Shown here: positions 45,929-57,310 of the stretch, in pieces
Position numbering within the stretch: position 1 is the first letter of the stretch
How the letters are laid out: every line of letters begins with the position of its first letter
Source: Fonsecaea monophora
Lineage: Eukaryota; Ascomycota; Eurotiomycetes; Chaetothyriales; Herpotrichiellaceae
Length of the DNA: 64,000 bases
Direction of reading: 5' to 3'
Assembly (NCBI RefSeq): GCF_001642475.1
Contig: NW_019173942.1
Span: 310,001-374,000, forward strand
The notes under the pieces: model-generated
Told to the model about the DNA's origin: nothing
The model's database searches: none
The model's input: only the letters and a program-made list of their open reading frames with translations
Translations under genes and position numbers: made by a program

Positions 45929-48722
45929 AGTCGCCCCGGCAATTTGTGTCGCTTAAAAACAGGATAAGGTTGTGCCTGGTTCAAAGGCAAAGTTGTTGAC
46001 GCATTGATCAGAGCACGGTATCAGGTTATCGAGGATTCGAGCTGTCGGTGCGGCGACGAGGGGCAAAAGGAGGATGTCTCAATCCGAAGGAAAGTGCAAG
46101 CAAGATGCCTGGAAGGCGCGTGTTATGGTTGGGTTTAGAGATCGTGGACGAGTTTCAGGGAGTCTCGAGAAGTAACAAGGAGCGGACCAGCGCCGAGGAC
46201 GACAGCGAGGGATATCTAGGACGGGACTGTCAGGTCTGTAGGAAGGACAAAAAGCAATGGCAGCAAGCAAGGAGGCAAATGGGAAGGACGCTCATACCAC
46301 CAGCGCAGGACGAGTTGACAGTTTCTTTCCCCAGGTTCCACAGGGAGACAGGTGACAGCGATAGGACGACGACAAAGCGAACGAAGGAGGCGGGATGGTA
46401 CGAGGCTCGCGAGCCAGTGTGTGGCTGCTATTGTTGGGTGTTGATCAACTCAATCAATGGCGGCGGTAGCAGGGGAGAGGTGTGGTTGGTGGTTGTGGTG
46501 CAAAGAGAGCCAATCAATGGGATATGAGCAAGGGATGGAAGCGCGACAAGAGGAACAGCCCCCAATGAGGATTTTCTCAGATTCAATAGTGTACAGGCGT
46601 ACAGCAGTACGAGCAATCAAATCAATGAGATCCAAGAGACACAGACAGTCAAGTTGTGTCTCGTCGTGGGTGGCGGTGGGTGTGATGTGCGTATGTGCAG
46701 ACGTCGGGGTCTGTTGTGGCGGGATTTCTGCTCCAGTGGGAGAAAAGAATTGAGGTGTGTGGAAAGAAACAGGAAACGAGAAGCAAAGGCAGAGCGAAAA
46801 AAGCTTTCGTCTTTGAGAGCAGCCCACACACATAAACCACACCAGAGATGCGAGAGCATGTGGAGAATTGAGAAGAAAGGGCCCCCCAGTGGCAGATGCA
46901 GCTGCAGGTGCAGATGCAAGACTACAGACTATGCAGACTTGCGCAGTCTCCAGAGTCTCCAGAAGCAGGTAGACCAGATCGATACCAAACCGCAATGAGA
47001 TGTGACAAGGGCGTGATGGGTGGTCTGCTTTTTCCTTCTTTACTCTCTCCGTACCACCGCCCACACTACATATGGAGGACTCGTACGAGAGTACTCGGTA
47101 CACTGTGTCCAGCAGTGATGTCTCTCTCATCAACGGTGTTTTCCATCCTTCGTCCCAACTCGACTCGACACGGCCCGTTGCTTCTCCTCTCCTCAGCCCC
47201 CATCACCCCCGTATTACTCGCAAATCACTTTCCCACTGGGAATTCCTTCTCCCCCAAACTCCACCCCTGCTCGCCTCCCTGAATACCCCTGTTGACATTT
47301 TCCACCGGTGCTGTGCTCGAACGATTGGAAAACAATGGAACGACCCTCAACACATCCTTGACCCATTCCCGCGGGATGGCGCCGCCATGTTCACATCGCC
47401 AAAGAACCACCAGCCTTACCTAAACTGTGCCACAAACTGTCCGCCCTTCCCTGATCGAGTCGACGAAGCTCCGCCGAAACCGCAGTTGGCGCCCAGCTGC
47501 CTGGGATGTCGCTCCAGCCGGGCTACCACACTTCTTTTCCCCGAGAGTGGCCAGTCCTAACGACTTTACCAAGATTGTTCTAGTCGCTCGCGGCTAGAAA
47601 TCTGGTGGCTTGCCGTGCTACAACAACTGTCAGGGCCAAGCTCCTCCCTACTTGTCGCATCATCTGCCTGGGGATGATCAGAAGATCATGACCAATGAGA
47701 GGAGGCTGGCACCGTCGATCGGGTCTGACACGGGCACACCCATCATGTAATCGGTCCTACGAGTTGATCGTACGCTACCTCGTACTGGGAGGATTTGAAG
47801 TCGGGAGATTTGAGCTGGAGAAACAGGCAGTTGATGACCGTTGAAGATACCCACGTGAAGGTAAGCCCAGGTCGCGATGATGTTTCAGCATCCCATGAAG
47901 TGACAGTGAATACGGAGAACGAAGAGGGGGCGGTAAGATGAACATTCCGGCGTGGGAAGCCGTGGCCGAGTTAAGGTTAAGATATACTCGGTACGAAGGC
48001 ATCTTACGTACCCAACGAGCTAGAAGAGAAGATCAAAGTCACAAAAGTGAAGAGTTTATACAAGACCCCTAGATGCCCTCGTCTCCAATCACAATGTCTT
48101 CTGCTCGCGCCCCTAGGTTCATTCGCGTTTCGACATGTTTCGAAACAGGCTTGTACCACCAGCGTGGTGAGCCATTGGAGTTGGCGAACACATAATAGTC
48201 GCATTCACGCTATTAGGAGGATTCTCTTTCACGCTCTGAGAGACTCGAAGATGGTTGTGGATACTTGCTGACAAGACTGGCAGGGCGTTCAGCTGCTGTT
48301 CAAGTTACTGGTCCAGTCATCCATCTACTGAGGGTTACTAGATCGATACCTCAAAATGTATACCGAGTCGCACCGGGATATACGAGTAGTTGGTGCAAGA
48401 AGACGACATCCCCCGCATTGTTCCCTTTACTCATATTATGTCGAGAACCTCGAATAAGTCAAAAAGCCGAGGTCGGTTGGACTGTTTCTGCGCCATCGGT
48501 TATTCCCGAGTCTCTTGTGCCCCGCGACTGAACACTGTGAGAATGGTACCGAGTACAAAATAATAAATTAAGAGGCGTCCCACCGAGGGTCATATTCTTT
48601 CAGATTACATACAAAAAGAACTCCGATAGCCCCATCGGTCTCACAAAAAAAAATCGATTACAACTTCAAGCATTCCTCAAATCCTCTTGGCCTGATATCC
48701 GAGGATATTCATAGCAGAAATC
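45929..48722. other. Long divergent intergenic region (CDC24 / alpha-beta hydrolase)
   Basis: At 2.8 kb this is one of the two longest gene-free stretches. Open frames on both strands (for example 46450-47133 minus and 47072-47560 plus) have no domain resemblance, and their composition follows local sequence bias. It should hold the CDC24 promoter and 5' UTR, possibly with an upstream exon, and the hydrolase promoter. No tRNA-like structure recognised. Confidence 0.5.
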
Positions 48723-49841
48723 ATGTCGTACACAGACAAGGAGTATCTTCTCTCCCTGGGGCAGATAGACCCCGAGCTCAAAGCGGTTTGTCTAACGAAC
48801 AGAAGTCTTTCGGCGCGGGGCGTCCTCTGACAGAATTGAAATTAGTTCCTTGAAAAAGCAAACTTACCCCCACCGGACTATAGCAGTCTTGACGACTTTA
48901 AGGCCATGGTGGACAAGCGGAATGCCGATGCCATGAAGCTCTTGGGCCCGTCTCCGCCGGAGGTCAAGCAGTCTGAGTTGGAATATCCCACGAGGGACGG
49001 TACCAAGCTGCGGGCAAAGCTCTATCAACCGACAAACCCTCCCAAAAACGGCAGCCCTTTGATCGTCATGTACCACGGTGGTGGGTTCTGCATTGGCGCG
49101 CCAGAGGGCGAGGAGCAGACATGTCGCAACTTTGTCCAGGCCTTCGGTGCCGTCTGCATCTCGGCCTCATATCGGCTTGCACCACAGTTCAAGTTTCCGT
49201 ATGCGCCCAAAGACGCTTGGGACTGCTTGAAATGGGCGGCGGCCAATGCAAAGTCCTGGGGCGCCGATCCGTCGGTTGGTTTTGTCATTGGCGGCACCTC
49301 AGCCGGAGGAAATATAACGGCTGTCCTGGCTCATGTGGCGCGAGACGAGAAATTGTCTCCCCCTTTGACCGGCCAGTACCTTGCCATTCCTGCAGTGCTG
49401 CCGGCAGACGAGATCCCAGATAAGTACAAGGAATTTTACTTGTCGTACGAGCAGAACAAAAATGCACCAGTCCTGCCTGTTGCGGCGATAGACATGTTCA
49501 TGCGCGGGTATGCGCCCGACCAGACTGACGGTGTCTGGTATGCTCCCTTCAACCATCCTAAAGGCCACAAAGACCTTCCGCCAGCGCTATTCCAGATTGA
49601 CGGGATGGACCCGCTGAGAGACGAGGGCATCATTTATGAGCGCGTGCTGCGAGAGGAGAACGGGATCAAGACCAAGATGTATGTCTACCCTGGTCTGCCG
49701 CACGGGCATTGGGGATTCTTCCCCTTTTTGACGGGAAGTAAAAAATTCCGTCAGGAACAAGTCGAGGGAATGAGTTGGTTGCTGGGAAGAGAGGCCGATT
49801 TCAGCAAAGTCATCACCCAGGCTGTGGCGGCGGGTGTGTGA
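48723..49841 (+). CDS. Alpha/beta-hydrolase fold-3 esterase/lipase-like enzyme
   Basis: Serine hydrolase of the HSL-type (alpha/beta hydrolase 3) family. Exons 48723-48785 and 48846-49841, intron 48786-48845 (60 nt, GTTTGT...TAG); 352 residues. The short first exon encodes MSYTDKEYLLSLGQIDPELKA, which continues as FLEKANLPPPDYSSLDDFK. The oxyanion-hole motif HGGGF is at ~98-102, the nucleophile Ser is in GGTSAGGN (~173), and Asp in DGMDPLRDEG and His in LPHGHWGF complete the triad. No signal peptide is seen, so it is probably intracellular. Substrate unknown. Starting at 48906 instead would drop the conserved helical N-terminal cap, so the two-exon model is preferred. Confidence 0.9.
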
Positions 49842-49997
49842 AGCAGCAGCATTCAAGTGTTCGGTGTTGCTTGATATAGAACAGTGACTGTGGACTCTGT
49901 CCCGCAAAAGAGGAAATATCAGACCCTCATTAGATATCATTGCTCATTTTCATGGCTCTTTTTTTTTGGTCGTGACAAAAGTAGACTTTTCTCTCTC

Positions 49998-50876
49998 TCA
50001 TTTCTTTCTCTCTCTAACTTTGAATTTGATGCCGTTCTTGTTCACTCCACCCACCGTCCTTGCCATCTTTGCCCGCTGTAACTCCAGCTGATCAGCAGCG
50101 GCGAGGATTTCCCGCTGCCGGGTCTTCAAGGCCTCGAGCTTTGCCACCCGCATATCTTGAAGGCGTTTCCTCCTTTTACGCTCGGCACGCAAACGACTCA
50201 GGGCGTCTTGTTCCGCTAGGAGGGCTTTCTTGGATTTGGGTTTTGAGGGTTTGTCCTTGTCGTCAGAGACGTGGATCACTGTTGTTGCCGCCAACATCTT
50301 CACCTCGTGCATTGGTTGATCTGCTTCACCCTCCACAGTTTGGTCTTGTAGAATTTCCCCAATCCAACTTCTTTTCTTTCCCCTGGTCGTCTTTTCAGGC
50401 TCGTCATCGTCGTCATCGTCAAATGTTTTCCTCGTGGCTGGCTTCGATTTTCCGCGGGTGACGCTATCCATGCCCACCTCTTCCGTCAATCTTTCGATCT
50501 CCCTCCTGCCCTTGGCGGCTACAGTCCTCAGATACCCAGCATCCTGTGTCTTCAACAACTTGACCGCGTCGTGACTCAATGGAACACCTTCTCTCGCTCT
50601 CTTGTTCCCATCTTCATCATCCCCACTAGTCTGCTTGGATTTGTGTTTCCCCAACCCCGCCCTTCCCTGGGTGATCATGCCAAAGGCGAATTCATCCGGG
50701 TTGCGCTCCTTGGCCTTTTGTGACAGCTGGGCCAGTTTTTTCTTCTTGAGGTTATAGTCCTGCGCTCGGAGGGAATAGTCCTTGTGCTTCTCGAGCAGGC
50801 CCCATTTTTCGCGGGAGGCCGGTTGCGCGCGTTCCTTGTGTGGACGCCGAGCGACGGCGTTGCGGAGAGACGACAT
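49998..50876 (-). CDS. UTP11: U3 snoRNA-associated protein Utp11 (SSU processome)
   Basis: Nucleolar component of the small-subunit processome, needed for 18S rRNA maturation. 292 residues, no intron, ATG at 50876 (MSSLRNAVARR); the in-frame sequence upstream is unlike the family. The conserved N terminus is RRPHKERAQPASREKWGLLE, followed by HKDYSLRAQDYNLKKKKLAQL and NPDEFAFGMI. The middle carries an Asp run and Lys/Arg clusters. The C terminus is a long basic helix (RLRAERKRRKRLQDMRVAKL) ending in GIKFKVRERKK. Size and order fit Utp11. Divergent from CMC1 with a 310-nt spacer. Confidence 0.95.
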   Translation of the reverse strand: MSSLRNAVARRPHKERAQPASREKWGLLEKHKDYSLRAQDYNLKKKKLAQLSQKAKERNPDEFAFGMITQGRAGLGKHKSKQTSGDDEDGNKRAREGVPLSHDAVKLLKTQDAGYLRTVAAKGRREIERLTEEVGMDSVTRGKSKPATRKTFDDDDDDEPEKTTRGKKRSWIGEILQDQTVEGEADQPMHEVKMLAATTVIHVSDDKDKPSKPKSKKALLAEQDALSRLRAERKRRKRLQDMRVAKLEALKTRQREILAAADQLELQRAKMARTVGGVNKNGIKFKVRERKK

Positions 50877-51186
50877 TGTGCTTGCGGTCACGAGAGGAGA
50901 CGAGAGAGAGGTTGAAGAAGGAGTGGCAGGAAGTAGAAAACACTGATTTGTGTATGGCAACAAAAAATATTAGAGGCATTTGGGGAAATTTCGTGTACAC
51001 TGCGAGTCCGCATCCGTAGCTTTCTCCACACCTGCTCCTCGAGGTCGTTCGAGCTCTGCAGATCAATTTATTTGCTCACCATTGACTACCTCAATCACGC
51101 TACTCAGACTTGCCATGAATACATCACAATTTGACCTTTAGGCTCATTCATCTAGCCACCTGCTCATATACTACACCGCAAGAACA
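50877..51186. promoter_or_regulatory. Compact divergent promoter UTP11 / CMC1
   Basis: 310 nt between divergent start codons, so the promoters must be shared or abutting. No specific element identified. Confidence 0.5.
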
Positions 51187-51696
51187 ATGGAGATGGCTCC
51201 GTCCATCATCCCCGAAGCGACACAGCAACCAACCCCGACCATCGGCAGACCACAACCTCAGAACAACCTACACAATCCTCTTCCTCTATCCGCCTCGCAA
51301 GAAGCCGAGGTCCGCAATCTTTTTCACAAACGAGTCCGCACCAGATGTGCCGATGTGATCAAAGACTTTGCCGACTGCGCCCGCGGCCGCACCATCAGCG
51401 TCGCCTGGACCTGCCGCGAACAGCATCTGGCCATGAACAGCTGTATGATTCAATACGCCACAAAGGCCGAGGAAGATGCCGCAAGAGAAGAATGGTTCCA
51501 GGGTATCTTGGCAAGGAGGAAGCAAAAGGAGGAGGAACTTGCTGCCGTCGAGAGACGGAGGATGGAGGTGATTGAGTTGACCAGACGGCAGGAGGAAAAG
51601 GAGAGGCTAGAGGCTGAAAGAAAAAAGAAGGAACTTGACGAGAGCAAGAGAGAAACAGAAGGGGGCAAACAGAAAGGATGGTTTTGGGGCCGGTGA
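51187..51696 (+). CDS. CMC1: Twin CX9C mitochondrial protein, Cmc1-like
   Basis: Small intermembrane-space protein of the Cmc family involved in cytochrome c oxidase assembly. 169 residues, no intron, ATG at 51187. The twin CX9C motif is RTRCADVIKDFADCARG and then WTCREQHLAMNSCM, each pair with nine residues between cysteines, the pattern oxidised by Mia40. The region resembles the Pfam Cmc1 domain. After the motif a long charged helix (ARRKQKEEELAAVERRRMEV and onward, ~75 residues) extends the protein well beyond yeast Cmc1 (about 110 residues); such extensions are usual in filamentous fungi. Cmc1 is favoured over Cmc2, but not proven. Confidence 0.88.
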   Translation: MEMAPSIIPEATQQPTPTIGRPQPQNNLHNPLPLSASQEAEVRNLFHKRVRTRCADVIKDFADCARGRTISVAWTCREQHLAMNSCMIQYATKAEEDAAREEWFQGILARRKQKEEELAAVERRRMEVIELTRRQEEKERLEAERKKKELDESKRETEGGKQKGWFWGR

Positions 51697-52174
51697 TGAT
51701 CCTATCGAGAGATTCCCATAACGCGTTGCTCATGGCAGACGGGCCGTGGTCTTCGCATCTGCTTCGGAATGGAGCATTGAGCTGGGATTGACGCCTAGCA
51801 GATCAGCTATGTTTATGATTGATCTCTCAGCAACTCCTTGGACCATGGAACATGGAGGTTACGGGGCCATTTGATGGACAGCATCCTGCATACCGCATTT
51901 GGGAGAGAGCAGAGTACGACACATTCTTTGTTGGAGCGTACACTGCGCCTCTTGCAGCTCTTGGAGCGCTATTCTCGACGGCTTTCAGCAATTCCTTGCA
52001 CCACAGACTGATGATCTCCTCTCACACCCTCCACGAATTCGAAAGCCGCAAATTTCCAGCCAGAGAGCTCTCCCAGTTCGAACGCTTGGTTACCTCAACC
52101 CTCAGCACTTGGTGAGCCGCCACAAGACGAATTCGCAGTGACGACTGTCGCCAGCGAGTAGCGCCAGTTTTTCA
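51697..52174. other. Convergent 3' spacer (CMC1 / small membrane protein)
   Basis: 478 nt. A 98-codon frame at 51819-52115 has no recognisable features; probably 3' UTRs. Confidence 0.45.
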
Positions 52175-52645
52175 CTACCTCCACAATTTCCCATTATCTC
52201 GCTCGAATTCTTGCCGGTTGGGAATCTCCATAATCTCCATTCGTGCCTCGATTTCGGTGTCTGTGTCGACCTCCATCCCTCTGAGCGACAGATCCTCCAG
52301 CTCACCGTGCCAGTCCAACATCTCGTCTCTCCAATCCTGATCCTCTTCGGCCTCTTCTTGGATCTGTCGCAATTTGCGCTTGTGTCCTCGGCTATCTGCA
52401 CGCACAGGGTGTCTCAACTGCTTCTCTGCCTCACCCCGGGCCTGTCTTTCTGCCTGGATGTGTGCGCGATAGCAGGCCTCGAGGTCCCATCTTGCTCGGA
52501 TGTGAAGGTAGATCACATAGGCCGCTAGGAGCCAGATGAGGATATTGCCAATGGCTAGGAAGACTTCAAAGGGCTTTGGCACTGTATTTGTCCGAGCGGT
52601 TGTCTGCGATGAAGATCGCTGAGGGGATCCAAGGACGGTGCTCAT
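52175..52645 (-). CDS. Small single-pass membrane protein, uncharacterised
   Basis: 156 residues from the ATG at 52645 (MSTVLGSPQ). A Ser/Thr-rich N terminus precedes one clear membrane helix (VFLAIGNILIWLLAAYVIYL, about residues 33-52), then a basic juxtamembrane segment (HIRARWDLEAC) and a strongly charged, probably coiled-coil region (RKLRQIQEEAEEDQDWRDEM) with alternating Arg/Glu. I do not recognise the family. Coding nature is supported by the well-formed helix and by the positive-inside pattern after it, but it could be part of a larger gene. Confidence 0.6.
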   Translation of the reverse strand: MSTVLGSPQRSSSQTTARTNTVPKPFEVFLAIGNILIWLLAAYVIYLHIRARWDLEACYRAHIQAERQARGEAEKQLRHPVRADSRGHKRKLRQIQEEAEEDQDWRDEMLDWHGELEDLSLRGMEVDTDTEIEARMEIMEIPNRQEFERDNGKLWR

Positions 52646-54960
52646 TGTATATTTTAGCCGAACACTTGATGGCACAAGCGAGGACGTCGGTGACAACTGG
52701 TTTTGTGTGGATTTGTGGATGTTTTGAGTCTGAAATGAACCAAGTTTCTATCTGAGAGTATGGTGCCTTTTTCCAACCTATTCGAGACAGCAAGATTCGT
52801 TGTCTTTTGTTTGTTGGTAGGTGGGTGCAAGGGATACAGATAAACGGTCCTGAAGACCTGTTTGTCGATGGTCAGAATCGAGAATTTTAAACAAACGCAA
52901 GCAACGAAACGTTCACGTTCACGGTGATCCACGGAAACGGACGGAAGGAAATATGCAATCGACAGACTCAAGTAGGCATGTTTGATTTTACGACAGGGGT
53001 GAGCTATGAGTTGGTGTTGTCGTTGAGGATTGAGTCCTGTACCGAGAGAGCGACAAACAGATCAACCAGACATACATGTCAACTCTGGATAAACAGTAGG
53101 ACGAGAGAGAGAGGCAGGCAGTCAGGCATATATATACCTATCGTTCTCTCCATCGTGCTGTCCTTGGAAGGAATGGCTCCATAGCGGTGGCGACAATGAC
53201 CTTCTCACGTGCTGCCAGTCTATCAGCGACAACTCGTCGCTCTTCTACAAATTCAAAATCGCGGCCATGATGCATTTGTCGGTTCGCAAAACCACTCCCC
53301 CTCTACGTCGAATTTGGAGGTCCTGAGCACAGACAGCTGGCTAGAGTCTTCAGCAAAGACATCGACAGCAACAGCGATAGCGACGCTAATCCATCATCTA
53401 CTGACATAGATCTATCAAGGCCTCAATCAGGGATCTCATCCCTCCAGTTAGCTTCAGCTAGAAGCATCGATGGAGGCAGAGGCAGCGATAAGAGAGCTCG
53501 TCGTCTTCTGGCCTACCGAAATCCAGCTCGCGCTCAGAGTGCCTTTGTCGATTCGTAAAATCCATCCCTCCCTTCCTTTCTTGAATTTTTTTTGTGAGGA
53601 CGGACACCTGGACGGCACAGGGGGGTTGTACATAACACAGGTGCATGCTGTTGTCTCCTCGCGAAATTGAAGCATGTTGTCCATCCCACCTTTGTTGGCT
53701 CGCAGACTCACTCCCAGCAGGTCTGATCTTGCTTGAGCAACATGCTCGTTCAGTCTTTGACTCTTTGATCTTGTCCCTCGTCTACAAGGCTGGGACGCCA
53801 GCCAGACTATCTTCATCTTACGGAATTGAAAGTCTGTTTATTTCTTCATTTCGGTGCCCCTGACTCTCAGGGGCTCTGCTTTTGTCTACCTGTGCGGAAA
53901 ATGAAGCATGTTGTTCCATCACCTTTGTCGATCCACAGGAGATGGATACTCAAGTTGAGGTGTCTTGGGACTCATGAAGCAGGTGGTGTCCACGGACATG
54001 TTGTCAAGACGATTGTCTCTTCGATGCGAAATCGAGATGAGTTGATATTTAGCTTTTTCGATGGGTGAGAAAAGTCTCATAATGGGATGGTGCGCGGTCA
54101 GACAGCTGACATCCTTCAAAAGCGACACAAGTCGAGAGGCTCCGTCGATCTACAATGTCTACATCGAGAGGTGTTAGTGAAGGGAGGGAGTTGTCCAAAC
54201 AATGCAGTGGGATCGTGTATCCTGCAAAAGCGACAAAGGTTGAAAGGCTCCGTCGATCTACGATGTTTATCTGAGGAAGTGTGTTTCAGCGTAGGGAGGT
54301 AGGTGTCCAAACTATGCACCAGGATTGTCTATCCTGTAAAAGTGAGAGAGGCTGAGAAGCTTCGTCGATCCACGACATCTGCACGAGCCAGTGTCAGCCG
54401 CCTCGCGAATTCGAGGCATGTTGAGCCTGTGCCTTTGTCGACTGGTGAAAAGCTTTATTTCTTCATAATTTGGGAAGTTTGACGGGCGCCCGCCTCGTCA
54501 GCGTGGCGTGTTGGACGCCCGTGATTCCTGCAGAAATCGACAGCCTGTTTTTTGCCCTCTTTACTTTGTCAATTTGCGAGAATTCAGGTATCGAGCTAGT
54601 CCTGTTGACCCAGGCGGAATTCACCGGAGGTGCTCACAAGTCCCCCTTTGGACACAGAGATGGCTGCTGTGTGATAGTGGCACAAGGTACCCAGACAGAA
54701 CGTTCCAACTGGTATGATGATGGGGTGGGAGAGTAGGGAATGGGAAAAGTCAGGGAAGTCTTCAAGTAGTCGTGATTGATATTGAGATTTCTACACGCGG
54801 TAGCCTCATGCTTCTTGAATGGCGGCACATGGCAGATGTTGTCCTTCTTCGTAGCCGCCCCTTTCCTGCGTACCAAGTGCCATGCATACGTGATGGGGGA
54901 ATATAACATGTATAGGCTGGCTCTTGAGGACGTTATCCACAAAGACTCCATCCCATTCAT
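52646..54960. other. Gene-free region containing a diverged repeat tract
   Basis: 2.3 kb between the small membrane protein and the class III aminotransferase gene. No credible gene. The part from ~53260 to ~54480 is built of diverged repeats described separately. Confidence 0.6.
53260..54480. repeat. Diverged interspersed/tandem repeat tract
   Basis: Related words recur throughout. A block like GAATTGAAGCATGTTG followed within ~20 nt by CCTTTGTCGA occurs near 53665, 53897 and 54412. CTTTGTCGAT/TCCGTCGATC-type words appear near 53269, 53545, 53694, 53927, 54142, 54252, 54366 and 54432. The best-preserved section has three tandem copies of a ~110-nt unit beginning ATCCTTCAAAAGCGAC at 54111, ATCCTGCAAAAGCGAC at 54219 and ATCCTGTAAAAGTGAG at 54331. 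Spacing is irregular outside that section. It is not a CRISPR array (units diverge, no constant repeat). It may be a decayed minisatellite or the relic of a repeat-protein gene. Confidence 0.75.
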
Positions 54961-56362
54961 TCACCATAACAATTCATGGTGCCACTTCGCGGCAAAAAGG
55001 TCAAGAGCGTCCACAAAGCTGGTTACACTTGACTCCGTTAGCATGATGTTGAGCGCGATAAATCCCCTAGGGGCAATGTAGAAGCCTCGCTCCAGCATCC
55101 AGAAATAGAAGAGCTCCTGGAAGTCAGCGGCCGCGGGACCCGCGAATTGGATGGTCAAGAGACTTCCCTTGCCCTTGACGAACATCTTCGGCGGCCGCTG
55201 CGGGTGGTCTGCAGTGTGCATGTCGTCTGTCACTGGGCTAGATGGGATCGTGCATCCTTGCAAGACGTCGTGGTTAGACAGTACAGTCTCAATCGCCATC
55301 CTCATGCCGTCGCCCAGCGCGTTCAACTCATTGATCCTCTCTTGATCCAAGAGTTTGCAGCCCGCCACACCAGCACTCATCGTGAAGCAGTTGTTATTGT
55401 AGGTGCCTGGGTGCTGAAGTGCGCCGTCGCGCGGATCATACATTTGCATAATGTCCCTCCTGCCCCCAAATGCTCCAAAGCTCATTCCACCGCCGACCCA
55501 CTTGCCGAGTGTCATCAGGTCTGGTGTGACGCCCGTCTGGCTACCAAGGCCGTGGTAGTGAAGACGCGAAGTCATGACTTCGTCGAAAATCAGGAGCGCC
55601 CCGTGGTCGGTCGCCAGACGGCGGAGCGTGGACAGGAATTCGCTGCTTGCGAGGTAACAACCCCCAGACCCGAGCATGGGTTCTAGTAAAATCGCGGCGA
55701 GTGAATCCTTGGGCAGAGATTTGATGAGCGATTCAGTGCCTTGGGCGTCGTTGTATGTGCCGACGATGAAGTCGTGTGGGAGGTTGATGGATGGTTTGTT
55801 CGAGGCAGTTCGTCCTGAAATTGTCGATCCGTGATATCCTGGAGTTGAAAGCAGTCAAAAAAAGGCTCCGATGTGGAAGAGCGCAGGCCTTACCTTTATT
55901 AAACATGAGGATCTTCTTCTTTCCAGTGAAAGCCAGTGCAGTAGCAAGTGCCATCATATTGGCTTCTGTGCCCGAGTTGACAAACCTGACCAGCTCGATT
56001 GCAGGAAATCGCTCGCATACGATTTTTGCCAGTTCCGGCTCCTGCTTGTTACAACCTCCATAATTCCAGCCACCCTGCACTGCGTCCTCTATCGCCTGTC
56101 TTATCACAGGATGGTTGTGTCCGTATATGCCTGCAGTATACTCGCCCAGGAAATCGGTATAGCGCCTCCCATCGACGGTTGTCAAGTAACACTCGTGTCC
56201 ATGGTCGATGGTCAACGGAAAGGGATCCAAGTGTAGCACTGTCCGCGTATTCCCGCCTGGCATGTATTTGCAGGCCTCCTCATGGTATTGACGAGACTTG
56301 GGGTTCGCGGCCGCGTATCCCTTTCTGAAAGAAATGAGGGTGTCACGGAGCGTCGGTCCCAT
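54961..56362 (-). CDS. Class III PLP aminotransferase, glutamate-1-semialdehyde aminomutase-like
   Basis: PLP-dependent enzyme of aminotransferase class III. Exons 55894-56362 (ATG at 56362) and 54961-55838, intron 55839-55893 (55 nt, GTAAGG...CAG); 448 residues. Motifs in order: YMPGGNTRTVLHLDPFPL, DGRRYTDFLGEYTAGIYGHN, FVNSGTEANMMALATAL (phosphate-binding region), YHGSTIS after the splice, LLIFDEVMTSR (Asp ~242, pyridine-N contact) and MTLGKWVGGGMSFGAFGG (Schiff-base Lys ~269). The pattern matches glutamate-1-semialdehyde aminomutase (HemL). Fungi make 5-aminolevulinate from glycine, not by the C5 route, so the substrate here is probably another amino-ketone or beta-amino acid. Divergent from the class I/II aminotransferase 0.95 kb away. 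Confidence 0.93.
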
Positions 56363-57310
56363 GGTGGAGAGAAATCAGTAGCGTAGATTGACCTCCTGCT
56401 CACGACAAAGATGACTATTGCGCAGGCTGCAAACAAAGGCGTCAGGTTGGTTGTCTCAATCGAGAGTCATCTTTGAGTATGCATTCACGATATCTTTCTT
56501 CGATGACTGACCCTACCGCCCTGTGACCAGCCGATAAACTGAGGACATCTCCATTATTGGCTGAATCTCGGCATCCACCGAGCTGTCGAAACTCCCTCGT
56601 TCCATTGGGCAGAATATGTAACAGTTCCGAGTAGCTGGTCACAGTCAGCATTCATGTTCAAAGGCGGGGCACACCTAGGATCTATGGAGTGTTCAAACTG
56701 CCACACTGCCTTGGGAACAAAGTGTTGTTTGAGAGAATGTTAACGAGAAGTTCATATTGCCATTGAACGGTTGGCGACAGAGGGCTGAATGTTGTTCCTA
56801 AAGGAGTCAATGGTGGGTGCGGGATGACCTGAGCAAGCCCTAGAAGGAGTGCCACTTGGTACTTGTCGAATAATGGTCAAGTATTGCCTTTGCGAAACCA
56901 GTTGGTGATGTGTTTAGACGGACACGTTGCGCCCGAAGGAAAAATTAGCCAGACAATCAAGGCATTTTGAATCCAGCCAGGAGACGATGACGCTGCACGC
57001 TGCGTGGGCACTGGCACTGTTATTGACATTGACAACTTTCGCTCCTTTCTTTTCCCATTGCGAAATGCACTCCCACTCTCACGGCTCACTTCCAAAAAGA
57101 AGGTCCCGAATTCTCTACCAACAGCGTACCTATCCTAGTGTTTGTCAAGCTCTCTCTAGGCCTTCGTTTAACTAATGGGCATGACAGTGTAATATCTTGG
57201 ATATCTAGCCACAAACGGATTTTCCCTGCCCCTCTCCTCCACCACCTTCTGAGCCCCCAGGGCCCCCGTAGCCACAGAGCCAAGCAAGTCCAAGTCCCGC
57301 TGAGCCAACA
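56363..57310. promoter_or_regulatory. Divergent region between two aminotransferase genes
   Basis: 948 nt between the two start codons. No gene seen. Shared control is plausible from the orientation but no operator-like site was identified. Confidence 0.5.

Noticed and set aside
46450..47133. 227-codon frame on the minus strand upstream of CDC24
   Set aside because: Composition reflects local CT bias, no domain, non-conserved look; more likely 5' leader or promoter.
47072..47560. 162-codon frame on the plus strand
   Set aside because: No recognisable feature, Pro/Ser-rich by base composition, no supporting splice or start context.
53260..54480. CRISPR-like array
   Set aside because: Repeat units diverge and spacing is irregular; no constant direct repeat with unique spacers, and the genome is fungal.
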